This document shows, one piece after another, positions 7,103-18,000 of a DNA stretch of 64,000 bases. A program made the translations under genes and the position numbers. Under the pieces are notes generated by a model, which searched no databases, was not told the DNA's origin, and saw nothing but the letters and a program-made list of their open reading frames with translations. The DNA comes from a virus: positions 1 through 64,000 of IMG/VR virus record IMGVR_UViG_3300030098_001484, one strand, 5' to 3'. Position 1 is the stretch's first letter. Each line of letters opens with the position of its first letter.

Positions 7103-7309
7103 TTAATAGCCCGGACGAGCCTTACGCAATACCTTACCTATCAAATCAAAACGTAAGTTTATGCGGCCAAAGTAACAAGACCGTGATTTACAGTGTCTTC
7201 TATTGAAGCAATGTAAATCTGTCTGCTTATGGCAGCCCTTACATAGCGTTTTGTTTCTCACTTTATACTCCTTGTTAGTAATCACCACGATTACTATCAA
7301 CGGTCCCAT
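7103..7309 (-). CDS. small Cys-rich protein translated from a hairpin-gated start
   Basis: A 68-residue protein with a hydrophobic N-terminus (MGPLIVIVVIT) and then Cys23-x-x-Cys26, His27, Cys34, His39, Cys40 and Cys45, followed by a basic tail. The spacing suggests zinc binding, perhaps a minimal HNH- or ribbon-like finger, but no catalytic residues can be assigned. Its start codon lies inside a 13-bp perfect inverted repeat whose loop holds the Shine-Dalgarno AGGAGG, so translation is probably regulated by RNA structure or by RNase III. No exact family known. Confidence 0.6.
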   Translation of the reverse strand: MGPLIVIVVITNKEYKVRNKTLCKGCHKQTDLHCFNRRHCKSRSCYFGRINLRFDLIGKVLRKARPGY

Positions 7310-7333
7310 GTCCTCCTAAACATGGGACCGTTG
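7298..7333 (-). promoter_or_regulatory. 13-bp RNA hairpin over a start codon, SD in loop
   Basis: Perfect inverted repeat 7298-7310/7321-7333 with a 10-nt loop. In the minus-strand mRNA the loop reads TTTAGGAGGA, a very strong Shine-Dalgarno, and the stem contains the ATG of the gene ending at 7103. The stem would block the start codon while the ribosome-binding site stays exposed. Known options are translational control by a protein, activation by RNase III cleavage (common in T7-type phages), or opening by an upstream ribosome. Which of these applies is inference. Confidence 0.75.
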
Positions 7334-7346
7334 TGGTATCCGTGGA

Positions 7347-7754
7347 TTATCTAATAGCTCTGGAGAATGAACCTTGACCAAGCACAACTAAAGGTGCTTC
7401 AGATTCAGGGGTCATATGGTTCTGCCTAATCACTTGGATATAACTAATTTCTGTTTGAAGTTTAGTTATGTGCTTCTCCATAGTATGTTCAATCCACTTC
7501 AAGAACTCCATAACCATCTCTTGAGACCATTCACCGGGTAAACACCCTTCATCTGGCATAAAGTGGTTAATCTTAGCTGAAGGATCAAAGGTACAATACT
7601 GAGTCCTAGGATCCGACTCATCCCTATTAAAATGACACTCAAAGACTTGAGAAGAACCATCCCAGCAAAAGTTTAGGGTGTCTACCTCCAGAGCCAGCAT
7701 CTCAAGTAAATAACTCATATGTTCTTGAGGTGTAACTTCTTCGTTTCGTTCCAT
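7347..7754 (-). CDS. hypothetical protein (135 aa)
   Basis: A 135-residue acidic protein that I do not recognise. The first 30 residues look helical, the middle is rich in Asp, Phe and Cys, and residues about 85-110 form an amphipathic helix (FLKWIEHTMEKHITKLQTEI). The ATG at 7754 is preceded, about 20 bp away, by a small hairpin carrying AAGGAG. It lies between two strong inverted repeats (7801-7828 upstream and 7298-7333 downstream). Confidence 0.55.
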   Translation of the reverse strand: MERNEEVTPQEHMSYLLEMLALEVDTLNFCWDGSSQVFECHFNRDESDPRTQYCTFDPSAKINHFMPDEGCLPGEWSQEMVMEFLKWIEHTMEKHITKLQTEISYIQVIRQNHMTPESEAPLVVLGQGSFSRAIR

Positions 7755-7800
7755 TTACAAACTCCATTTTCTGCTCCTTTTGGAGCGGTTAGGGTAAACA

Positions 7801-7828
7801 CCACCAGTAGCCGTTAAGCTACTGGTGG
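7801..7828 (-). other. 10-bp perfect inverted repeat (RNA hairpin)
   Basis: CCACCAGTAG (7801-7810) and its perfect complement (7819-7828) enclose an 8-nt loop, about 40 bp after the stop of the HTH gene. No U-run follows in the minus-strand direction, so it is not a classical intrinsic terminator. It could be an RNase III processing site, an mRNA stability element or a terminator for the phage polymerase. On the plus strand it is followed by a short tandem repeat of GGTTAGGGGTTGA at about 7834-7858. Confidence 0.65.
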
Positions 7829-7869
7829 CAAAGGGTTAGGGGTTGAGGTTAGGGGTTATAAAACGACTA

Positions 7870-8304
7870 TCAACCGTTCTTCTTGGTCCACCACTCAAGA
7901 GTCTTGAGAGCAGCCTTACACTTTCTAGCAAATCCGTTGATATCTTGGTGCTTACCTTTCTTCTTCCACTTACTCATGGTCTTGACAAACTTAGCTTTCT
8001 GAGGGGACCAAGTAACAGACAGAGAACCATCAGGGTTCTCGGTCTTAGTCTGCTGCTGGACCCAACTTAGCAGCTTGGAACCGTCTGGAGCCAAGGGCAG
8101 TTTAGGGTGCTTAGTCTTAGACTTAACCGCCACTTTACCCTTAGCTTTCGAGGGCTTAGCTTTACCGTTAGACTTCTCTTGATTCTTGCAAATCTGGCTG
8201 ATTCTAGGGGCTGAAATGCCATACTTATCGGCAATATCAACCTGTTTCATACCAGAAGTGTAAAGATCATAAATCTTACGGTTACGCTTCTTCAATTCAT
8301 TCAT
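7870..8304 (-). CDS. helix-turn-helix DNA-binding protein
   Basis: A 144-residue basic protein. Residues about 8-40 form a helix-turn-helix of the sigma-region-4/resolvase type: helix 1 RKIYDLYTSG, then KQVDIADKYG, a turn at IS, and recognition helix APRISQICKN. A Lys/Ala-rich linker (about 45-66) follows, and the C-terminal half carries several Trp and Lys residues (about 80-144) and may form a second small domain. It probably regulates transcription or binds replication or packaging sites. Its target is unknown. The gene is preceded by about 270 bp without a gene and followed by a strong hairpin, so it may form its own unit. Confidence 0.68.
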   Translation of the reverse strand: MNELKKRNRKIYDLYTSGMKQVDIADKYGISAPRISQICKNQEKSNGKAKPSKAKGKVAVKSKTKHPKLPLAPDGSKLLSWVQQQTKTENPDGSLSVTWSPQKAKFVKTMSKWKKKGKHQDINGFARKCKAALKTLEWWTKKNG

Positions 8305-8575
8305 AACTTGTTGTCCTTTCTGGACTTAGGAACTGGGAAATAAGCAGGTCATCCACTGCGGATAACCTTAGGCTTACCTCTCTGCTACTGTTATGTTCTC
8401 ACCTTATCTCCGTAAACCCCTGTAAATAAAGGGTTTAGCAGCATAAGATTACCCTAATCCTCGTTTTCTGTACCGTTATGGCGGTTGACCCTTGCTCCTA
8501 AGGGTAAGAAAAGGGGGCTACCGGGGGATGCTGCGGGCCAATCAAGTCTATACCCAGAAATAAATTCGTGACCCC
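8305..8575. other. 271-bp gene-free stretch
   Basis: No credible gene on either strand. On the minus strand there are several short hairpins (AAACCC with GGGTTT around 8415-8440; CCCTT with AAGGG near 8495-8510) and runs of C and G (8515-8530). No copy of the 20-bp promoter motif is present. It separates the holin-like gene from the small-gene cluster, so a control region for the HTH gene is possible but unproven. Confidence 0.4.
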
Positions 8576-8863
8576 CTAGTCGATTCTACGATCCTCGGCA
8601 TCTAGCTTACCCATACGCTCCCAATCAGGTTCCATCTCTTTCATGAGACGAATCATAGTCTCCAGACGGATGATACTGTTGTCCAAGGCACGGACACGAT
8701 CAATAAGCTTGACCACCATGCTCCAAAGACTGTTGAGCTTAGTAATCAAGATGTTCATCATCCATTTCATCATGCAATACATGAATAAGATCAAGATGAT
8801 TGCCATGAAGATTGGAAACCCAAGGGTCTCGATAAGATGTAAGAATTGTGTAACGTCTTCCAT
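8576..8863 (-). CDS. holin-like small membrane protein
   Basis: A 95-residue protein with one clear transmembrane helix at about residues 14-36 (LGFPIFMAIILILFMYCMMK). A long amphipathic, charged helix (about 45-85) with Arg/Asp/Glu heptads follows. One N-terminal membrane helix followed by a charged coiled-coil tail is typical of BhlA/UviB-type and class III-like phage holins. Its place after the internal virion genes and behind a candidate phage promoter fits late lysis. No endolysin gene is next to it; a GH24 domain lies at 28651-29874. The ATG at 8863 has AGGGGG ahead. Alternative: another inner-membrane phage protein. Confidence 0.5.
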   Translation of the reverse strand: MEDVTQFLHLIETLGFPIFMAIILILFMYCMMKWMMNILITKLNSLWSMVVKLIDRVRALDNSIIRLETMIRLMKEMEPDWERMGKLDAEDRRID

Positions 8864-8988
8864 AGATGTCCCCCTAGATTAAAAGATATGTATATAGCGG
8901 GTTTCTCCCCCCAGAGCCTATAGATATTTATTTAGGTTTATAACGGTGAGTTATACCCTAGGTATCCTATAGCCCCATCCCATCAGAA

Positions 8989-9020
8989 CCCGACACGATG
9001 CCAAGGTCTATCGTGTCAGG
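8989..9020 (-). other. 11-bp hairpin downstream of the promoter copy
   Basis: The arms 8989-8999 and 9010-9020 pair over 11 positions (GACACGAT with ATCGTGTC, plus flanking G-C/G-U pairs) around a 10-nt loop. It starts about 30 bp after the 20-bp promoter motif in the direction of transcription, so it would lie in the 5' leader of the holin-like mRNA. No U-run follows. A leader stability or RNase III element is inferred. Confidence 0.6.
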
Positions 9021-9050
9021 CTCTCCCCCATGTACTCTTCATAGGTTTAT

Positions 9051-9070
9051 ATACTATTATACCCGGTTAT
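9051..9070 (-). promoter_or_regulatory. candidate phage RNAP promoter, copy 3
   Basis: The 20 bases here are identical to 32091-32110 and 52293-52312. On the minus strand the core reads ACCGGGTATAATAGTAT. It lies 15 bp after the stop of the giant virion gene, and its orientation leads to the holin-like gene. Flanks differ completely between the copies, as expected for a single-subunit RNAP promoter of about 20 bp. The part TATAAT also equals a bacterial -10 box, but no matching -35 is conserved. Confidence 0.75.
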
Positions 9071-9085
9071 CCGTCCATCGGCCTT

Positions 9086-12000
9086 CTAGGGGTTCTGAGG
9101 GCCGATTTTAAAGAAACTGTCCGGTAATCGAAGATACGTAGGCATCTCATAGATTGACTCGAATACATCAGTTTCCTTCTGCATTTCAAAGAACGGATTG
9201 AAGATAGGCTTCTCGGGTTTCTTGGCAGGGTTCTTATGCAGCGACTGTTGCATATACCGCTGTTTTTCCAAGGGGGTAGTGTTTGGGGTGTTCGATGGAA
9301 TTTTCGGCTGAAGACGCGGTGTAACGTGATCCTCGAAGTTCTGAAGGATAGTTTCTCTCCATACTCTCATAGCTTCGTCTGGCCTATTATTATCAATATC
9401 TTCTTTCATCATACTTGATAAAGCTAAGGCCAAGATTCTAGCTTGGTCCCGGTCATCAGGATTTACGTGATTAAAGAAGGCATCATTAATGGGAACCCAC
9501 CAGAATGCCTTGGTTGGGAACATGGCTTGATACAACAGATTGAAAGCATCACTAGCCTGAGCATCTCGCTCTCCAGACTTTAGGTCTCCCATTGTAGCAA
9601 TCCAGTCTTCCATGCCTACAGCTTTTGTAGCTTTGGTTCTGCCTTTTGTTAAGAAGTTGCCCTTACCCATACCTACCATTGCATTTGAGATCATCTTAAA
9701 TACGCCGGATGCTGGCATTTCTAGCGGATTGCTTCCATACGCAGGTTCACCTAACATTGGATTTACAACAGGTAAGACCGCCAGTTCTCTTACTATCTTA
9801 CTCCCCCATCCTAATACCGGAGCATGAGAACCCTTCTGGAATAGTTTAGCCCACCCATTTTCTTTCCATTCGGTTGCAATTTCTTCTGCTGATTTCTTAC
9901 CGGACTGAAGCTCCCTAACTTGCATATGTAACATCTCTAATGAAACAATACCTGCAATTAGAGCTAAGGCTTTTATGGCTCCTACTTCAGATGGATTCTT
10001 TTTCATATAAACATTAAAGAACGCTAAAGGATAAGTAGCATAGAAAGAGAATAATCTACCAAACCAATTCTTATTAAAGTGAGAATAAGAGGCTAATCCT
10101 CTCGGTTCTGGGGAAGCATCGTGAGCGTGCATTTCAATAAAGTTAATAAAACGATCAAACACATCCGTATACAGGTCTCTTTCTAACTTCCCAAACTGAT
10201 AATCAACGGAGTTCATTCGTTCAAACATAAGCGATTGATCCCAATTTGATTGGGTTGCTTCGCCCCATGTAAGAAGCTTTCTAACCATTGGCATCACATC
10301 TAGTCCACTGTCATCAACAACAAGCCCAGCCCTAAACCATCTCATCGCCATTTCATAGCTTAGTCCTTCTTTTCTAGCTAAGCCTTTAATGTATCGTCGT
10401 TTTGCTTTAGCGTCCGTTAGCGATTTAAATTTAATAGGATCAAATGCTAGATTAAACGCTTCAAGTTTATCTAAATTCTTAAGAGTATTATACTTAGCAT
10501 TACCAACCGCAATATTCTTAGTTAGGTTTATGACTTGGCGTAAGAACGTAAACTCTGATTGCATTTTAGCCGTGGCCTCTAAGAAATTATTAAGTTTTTC
10601 CATAGCTCCGTCTGTAGCGGTATACTTTCTATCTTTACTCCACATTAATTTCCAAAGGGATCTAATTCGATTACTCCATTTAATATCGTACTCTACTCGA
10701 TCATCATTCATAAACTTAGCTAAGCCAGATCTTTCAATGTTATCGAACATAAAGGCAGTACCCTCAAGATTGGTATTTAAGTTAGATGAAGATCTTGGGA
10801 TTCCCTTAAAGGCTGTACCTAAAGCATTCATTAACGCTCCAGCACTTCCTGATCTAGCAATAATAGCAAACGGTAATTCAACTAAAGCAACTGCTTGTGA
10901 AATACCGCTTCCAAAAATAGCCTGAGCAAGATTGTTCATTGCTTTTACTGCTGTATCAAATTTGATGTTTGCATCATATACAGGCGTTCCAATCATTTCC
11001 TTATAAAGCATTTCCATAAAATCGACAGTTTCTTCGAGTGCTTTTTTAGTGGCGTGATCAGCAATTTTCTTACCCTTTGGTCCGGCTATCTCGGTTAAGC
11101 TTGCAACCCTATCTCGCATTAAAGAAAAGACATCTTCAAACCGTAGGTTCTTAAGTTGTTCTCCGGTAAATGGAGAAGCAATTGCCATTGTTTGAAGCCA
11201 ATGATTTAATACATCTTGTGCATTAATTCTAGTTGCAGTAGTATTAGCGTAGTCCATAATAATCCGGTCCCACGACCAATCAAATTCTTTTAAGAATTCA
11301 GGATTATTTGCTAATTCTTCAGCAGAGAACACCCTTTCTTTTGATCCCATATTCGGTTGACCTATTTCATTTATGTACCTACGTTCTGCTCCAGCAACGT
11401 CTTGTCCAGCCTTAGAACCAGCAGCTTCGTGGTTTCTTCGCCTAGCCCAATTAATCATAGCTTCGTGTAATGCGGTTCGTTCTGGATTAATTCTTGCCCC
11501 CTTGGTATTTACATAATAACTAGTATCACCACCATAAGAAGCTTCTATTTTATCTCCAATAGAAATTGAATCCTCTGCTCCGCTATATTCAGCATTTAAG
11601 TTTTCTTCGCTAAATGTTTTAAATATTTCTGGCTTAGCCATAATAGGTTTAGTAGTATCAGGAGCTATAGCCTTAGCAGAAGTTTTTAACTCTTCAGGAG
11701 AGAACACTTGAATTTTACGACTCTTAGGTTTAAATACATTTGGTTCTCTTATTACAGAGATATCCAGAGCAGTCTTTGTCATAAATGGAGAACCTTCTTC
11801 AGTACCTACTCTAAATTGATTAGGTCCAAGCTTTTCTTGTAATTCATTAATAACCGCTGCTTCTCTTTGTTTAAGTTCTTTATATCGTTCAATGGATTCT
11901 TTATATAGCTGCCTCATTTTAAGAGTACGGGCTTGCATAGCCGAGTCTTGTTTAATAGGATTTCTTTCAACTGTAATTTGAGGATCCATCCACTGATCTT

Positions 12001-15000
12001 CAGCAGGCAATGTTTTATGAAGGTTTTCAATATCCCAAACTTCTTGCTTAATTGCTTGTAGCTCTTTAGCTAATGTTATGCTCTCAATAACAATTGGAGA
12101 ATCCTTTTGAGATCTTAGTTCTGCTATACGTGCATTGTAATCAGCTAACAGATAACCGGGAGACTTTAAACTCCACTCTCCCTTGGTATGATCCCACTGC
12201 TCTCTACCTTTCTTTTTACCCGCTTGTTTGACAACCTCTTGCTTTTTAGCTTCTAAGTAAGCAATCTTTTCATCAATTGTTTTATTCTTAACTTCAGGTG
12301 TTGGCTCAACTTTAGTAATTGTAATACCATGTAGTTCTTCTGCTCGTTCCCGACCTCTAGTTGTTAATCTCCAACCTCGTGCTGAACGATCATATTCAAT
12401 GAAGCCGGTCTTTTTTAAGTGCTGGAATAAATTGTTTTGATAAGAAGCTACATTTTTTCCAATATCATCGCTGTAAGTCTTTGGAGCAAAACGACTTATA
12501 GCTGGAATATCTTGTTTGGTAACGGGCTGAAAACTAGGATCAGCACTAACTAACGGCCTAATTTCCCCGAAGAATTGTTTAATAAAGTCAGCTTTAGTAA
12601 AGGTTGCATTTGTAGGATGGATTCTAAACCACTCAATAATATTTTTTTCTAGTGCCGTTTGAGGCTGGAATAATAAAGGCTTAGCAGGAACAAATACTTT
12701 TTTATCTTGATACTGTGTTAAGTTATCTAAAGCTTTCTTTAAGATACGTCTCTTATACATTAGAAGATTTCGAGTATAGTAATTACCTGTAGTAAATTCT
12801 TTTTTAAACGCCGGAACTCTATTATCGTTTGCGTAATTTTTAGAGAACCAATTAATTTTATTTACCATAGATGCAGAATCTCCAATATATCTCATTTGAG
12901 GTTCCATGAGTTGTTTATCTACAGTATTAAGTTCCTTAAGTAAAGAATCAAAAGGATTATCTACAAATCGGACAACTCCCTCAACAAACGTAGAATAAGC
13001 CTCCGCATAATTCTTGTAATGTCCTTGTAATAAAGATTCGGTTTCTTTCATGGTTTCGAACATAACTAAAGCTCTAAAGTTACCGATCATTGTGTCTTCT
13101 ACAATATCATTAACTTGCTGCTCAGTTAGTTCTTTATATTTTGGATTCTTCTTTTTCTTTTCAGCTTCTTCTTTTAAAAGTCTCTTTCTAATTTGTTCAG
13201 CAGATTCGCTTACAGAATCAATCATTCTTGTTAAAGTAGAGTAAGTTCCTTTAATATTTTTAATTACGTCTCTTTCGATTGCCCCTATTGTTAGGTGCGT
13301 AGCAAAGGTTACATATTCTACCTCTTTACCGTAATGACCGCCCTTACTGGTTGGCATATCATATGGTAACAATAGTTGCTTTTCAAGCTCTGCTAAACTT
13401 GAAATTGGCTTAACAAAAGTATAACCATCGTTTTCGTTTAAAGCTCTGTTTACCGATATCTTAGTAAACTTAGTTGGTCCTCCATCGGCTGCTCTTGGTT
13501 TCCACTCAGGATATAAAGGAATAATATCCTGAATGGGCTTAATAATTTTTACTCCCTCCCATTTAATGCTCTTTCCAAAAATACTATTTAAAGAAATTGC
13601 TCGTCTTCTAGACGGGAGGTTTAATTTAGATTCTCGTAATTCACTTTCATATATCGCTTCTCGTAATCGCTGAATCCAACGATTAATGTTTTCCCTTAGA
13701 ACCCGTACCTCTTGATCTCTATGCACAGGGCGGGAAATTCCAGTACGTCCGTCAGTTTTCATAGTTGTAGTATATAAATATTGCTTATTAATGGGTCTAT
13801 TAATAGAATCAAAATAACCAATTGCAGATGTATCTCCAGACTTAGCAATCTGTTCTTGAACATAGTTTGCATGCCAGTTCACAAGTTTTCTAACATCAAT
13901 TTCCTGTTCTTGTTTTAACTCTGCTCTACGTTGCTGTATGTCTTCGGCCCTAAACTTAAAGAAACTGTTAGGATTATCTTTCCATTTATTAGCACTTTCG
14001 TCCCACATGGCAGCGTCGGCATCGCCTTCAACAAGTAACTTAACCAAAAGATTAATTGAACGTCTTTCGTTTCGTTCTGCTGCACTTATACCTTTTTCAG
14101 TGGGATCAAAGAAATCTACTAACATTTTATTTAGACTTTGCCGTAACTCGTCATTTATCATCCTGTCTTCAGGACGCTCAGTTCGACTAGTCATTCGTGG
14201 CCTATCGGACACAGACATTCCTAATCTTTCGGCTTCTTCTGGGCTGATGCTAGATATTTTGCCCCTACCTATTTCAGAAGATCGTTTTCTTTTTCGGAAG
14301 GTTTCTTTGTATCCTGCCGCAACAGCGTACATAAAGCGACCTAATGGTACTTCTGAGTTGGCTCCAACACCGCCAAAGGTTTTGTCTTCTGACTTAAGCC
14401 TTCGAATTTTTCTCCACTTACCGTCCTCTCCCTTTTGTAATTTATGTGTAAACATTTCTCTACTAGCTCGGTGTAAAGCCATAGAGTCTTTAAATCCTAT
14501 AGAACTTGATAGTGGAAACTCTTTTATTAACTCTTCGGTTGTTAAGTCAATAAGCTTCTTAGGCTTACCTTTTTCATTCTTAACAATTTCTGATGTAGCC
14601 TTTTCAAACTGATCTTCAGTTAAATACCATAAACGCTTTAAGGCTGTAGGTTTACTGGTTGCTAACCAGAACAACTCTTCGAATACATCATCAAGTAAAT
14701 CTGCATCTACATCATGTCCTGCGGCTAACTCAGCACGGATAATAGAACTAATGCGTTGTTTAATGGCATATTCAATTCCCGGTTCGGTTTCCCATTCTTG
14801 TAAACCATACTTATCAGTTCTGCCCTTTTTACCCACAGCTTTTACTTTAGTTGCGTTTCTATTATATAAGAAGAATAAATCGCCAACAGTCATTGTTTCT
14901 TTGTTCTCAGCACCCGGAACAAAGTTGTAAAACTTATCATAAATATCGGCTTCATGCTTTGCTTCTTTAGCTTCTTTAGCTGCTATTTCTTTTTCAAGTG

Positions 15001-18000
15001 CTTTCTTTCGTAGTATTCGTTTTCTCTTACCGCCAAGATTAGCTGCCATTGCGGCTTGGTGCATGGTTAATTCAGCCGCTTCAGCTAGATGGAACTTTCC
15101 TGTTGTATCAAAACCAAATACGGAACCTTCGCCATCCAAGAGGTTTCTAAGCATTTCCAATCTTTTAATTTCCCAACGAAGCATTTCAATTTTTGGATGA
15201 TTAGGATCATTGATTCCAAGCTTTGTTCGTTTTTCATGTAAGGAATTTAATAGTTTTTGAAGTTCTTGTTGATACGCTCGACGGTTAGGATCTACAAACT
15301 TTTCTATTTCAATTAAAGTAACAATTTTATTCCACTGTCTTTCAATAGCTTTGGCCTTACCTTCAATAGGTTTGGCCCAATCCTTTTGAGCTATTTTACC
15401 GGGCTTTAATTGTTCCTTTCGTGTAATAGGAGAAATCCATCCTAAGTAAGATTCCATAACTTTAATCATTTTCTTAGCATTTTTTTGGATAGCAGGATGA
15501 GGAAGCTCAGCTTGTTTTTTATAAAACTCTAAAGTATTGCGTAATCTGGTTTCATTAATTAAAGTTGAATCGCCCTTTAATTTTAAAAGGTGTGGAGGAC
15601 CGTCTGTTAATTGAAGGATGCTAGGTAACATCTCTGCTTTCTTTTGTCTAACTTCCTTCCACAGTTTAACTCGTTGATCAACCACTGCTTTAAAGTCTCC
15701 GTCTCCGGTTAATAAAGCATACTCTTGCATCATAGTAAAGTATTCGTCTATATATGTTTTAACTTCTACTTCAACATCTTTAGATATAGTAAAGCGTCCT
15801 CGGCTTACATCACTTATTTCTTCTAAGATTCTCATTTCTTGATAGTTAAGGGCTGTTAGTTCTGCTTGGGTAGCTGTAGCATCTACGGCACTAGGCTGTT
15901 CAGTCCTAATAGCAGAATCTTCTAAGCTTTCTAGCTCTCTCTTGTGTTGTATAATTCTTTCGTCTAAATTAGCAACTGTTTTTGTAGCTAATGCTTGTGC
16001 TTCTTTAGCCTTTAATTGAGCTTGCTTTTTACCCATTGCTTTGTATTCTTTCTTAGAAATACCAAGAATTTTTCGAACTTGTTTCTTCGTAAGATCTGCT
16101 TCTTGTTTTTCGTGGGGTAACTCTGCAAGTACAGCATCAATGGTTTCATCTGTCTGTACAATTTCTATAGACGAATCATTGGGCTGATCTATTTCAGCTA
16201 CATCTTCAGGCTTGTCTACTTTCTGTTTCTTATATCCAATTGTAGGACCACGACGATAGACTTCATTTAAGTCTACATCAGTATCCCTTTCGTTTCTTAG
16301 CATAATATCATCAAGATTATCCCAAACCATGTCTGTTTCTAAGTCTGCTTTATATCCATCAATTTCGCCTTGAATATTGTCAGACCAAGCTGAAAACGGT
16401 TTATTATCTTTAGATGAATAATTACCATGCCAGATATCAATAAATGGATATCTTTCTTTAATTGCTCGTTCAATTGCAAGTCTAGTTATTCTTTGCTCTG
16501 GTTTGTTTTCCATAGCTGCATTTAAACTTGCATCAACCATAGCTTTTTTAATGGAGCCTATATCCGTTAGGATTTGCTGAGTAATGGTTTCTCCTCCTAC
16601 GGATACCCATCCCTCCGACAACCACGTTTGCATCTTTAGATTCCACTCTTCTGCATCATTAGCTTTCATCTCATTCCATTTTTTATTAACTTCTACTTCC
16701 TTACGATATTCTAAGAACAGTTCATTTCTTTCATCAAGGTCGAAGTAATTATGGTCTGGATAATATTTTTCAAGCCAGCTTTTGAAATGAGGAGAATCTG
16801 CGCCAGCTTCTGCTATAGCTTGTGTTAAGGCTTCATAATCTTCTGCTGAAGGATCGCCTGTTTTGTTTACTACATTTCTCCAACTTCTAAAATCTATATT
16901 TGCTTCTAACTCAGAGTTGGCTGCAACCGCCTTTAAAACATTTCGTCGATTGTAATCAGCCGCTTCTTTAATGGCTTCTCGAATTAAATGCACAACAATT
17001 TTAGAAACATCAAAATTATTAGCAGCACCTTCCGACACAATCTGTTTAAGCATGGCGTTGTTGTTAACAAAATTGATAATATCTAGAATAGATAAGCCAT
17101 TGTTTATAAACTCTTGTTCATTAATTCCCAACTCTCTTCGACCAACTTTTCTGCCAGTAAGAGCTTCTACTGTATCAAAGAGATGCTGCTCACCTACAGC
17201 ATAAAAGTCTTGTTCGGGGAACAGAGGATCTGGTTTATCTAGGTTTTTAGTAAACATTTCACCAATGTTTTCACCTTGTTCTCGACCAGTAAATGGTGTA
17301 ACTGTGGTTATTTCGTCTATTGGAATAGGTTTTTCTAATCCCTCAACCTTAATACTAATGATTGTTGGCTCAGGAATTAATCCTTGTTCTACGTCGTTTG
17401 CGGCTTCTCTCAGAGTAGTAGCTAATTCTAAGTTTCCTTCAGCTTCGTATCTATCCGCTGATGTGCGCATGTCATCAATGTTTCTAGTGGTAGCATAATC
17501 AGCGTTTTCGACAATACGTGCGTTTTCAAACAAAGGATTGTCTACATTGTGGATTACAACAGAACCAACATCAATAGGTTTATCAGGAGTTTCAACAAAA
17601 CCGGGAAACTCTAACCTATCGTGTGATACCTTTACGTTGGCTTTTACTGGGTTTCCATTAATTTCTAGTACATTGCCCTTGTGTTTAATTCCCGGCTCAA
17701 TAATATACGTAACTCTTGGTTCTCCTGAATCAGATAAATTCTTTGGAAATACTCTATTTCTTTCTGAAACAGACATTAACTCAGGATCAAACCTATCACC
17801 AACATTATCTATGAGTTCCATTTCATTCTTTGCTAAAAACTCATCTAATCTTTTTTGAATTTTTTCTTGTAGCTCTAACTCTAATGCTGCAAGAGTTTCG
17901 GTTTTTACCTTATTTTCAGGGGTTTTTGACTTAATTTTTTCTATGGCTTCAAGTTGGTTTCTTCTAATATTCCATAGAATCATAGCCGCAGTTCGCGTAT

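Noticed and set aside
13938-14612. Plus-strand 224-codon frame opposite the giant gene
   Set aside because: Hydrophobic low-complexity antisense of charged helical sequence; no ribosome-binding site.
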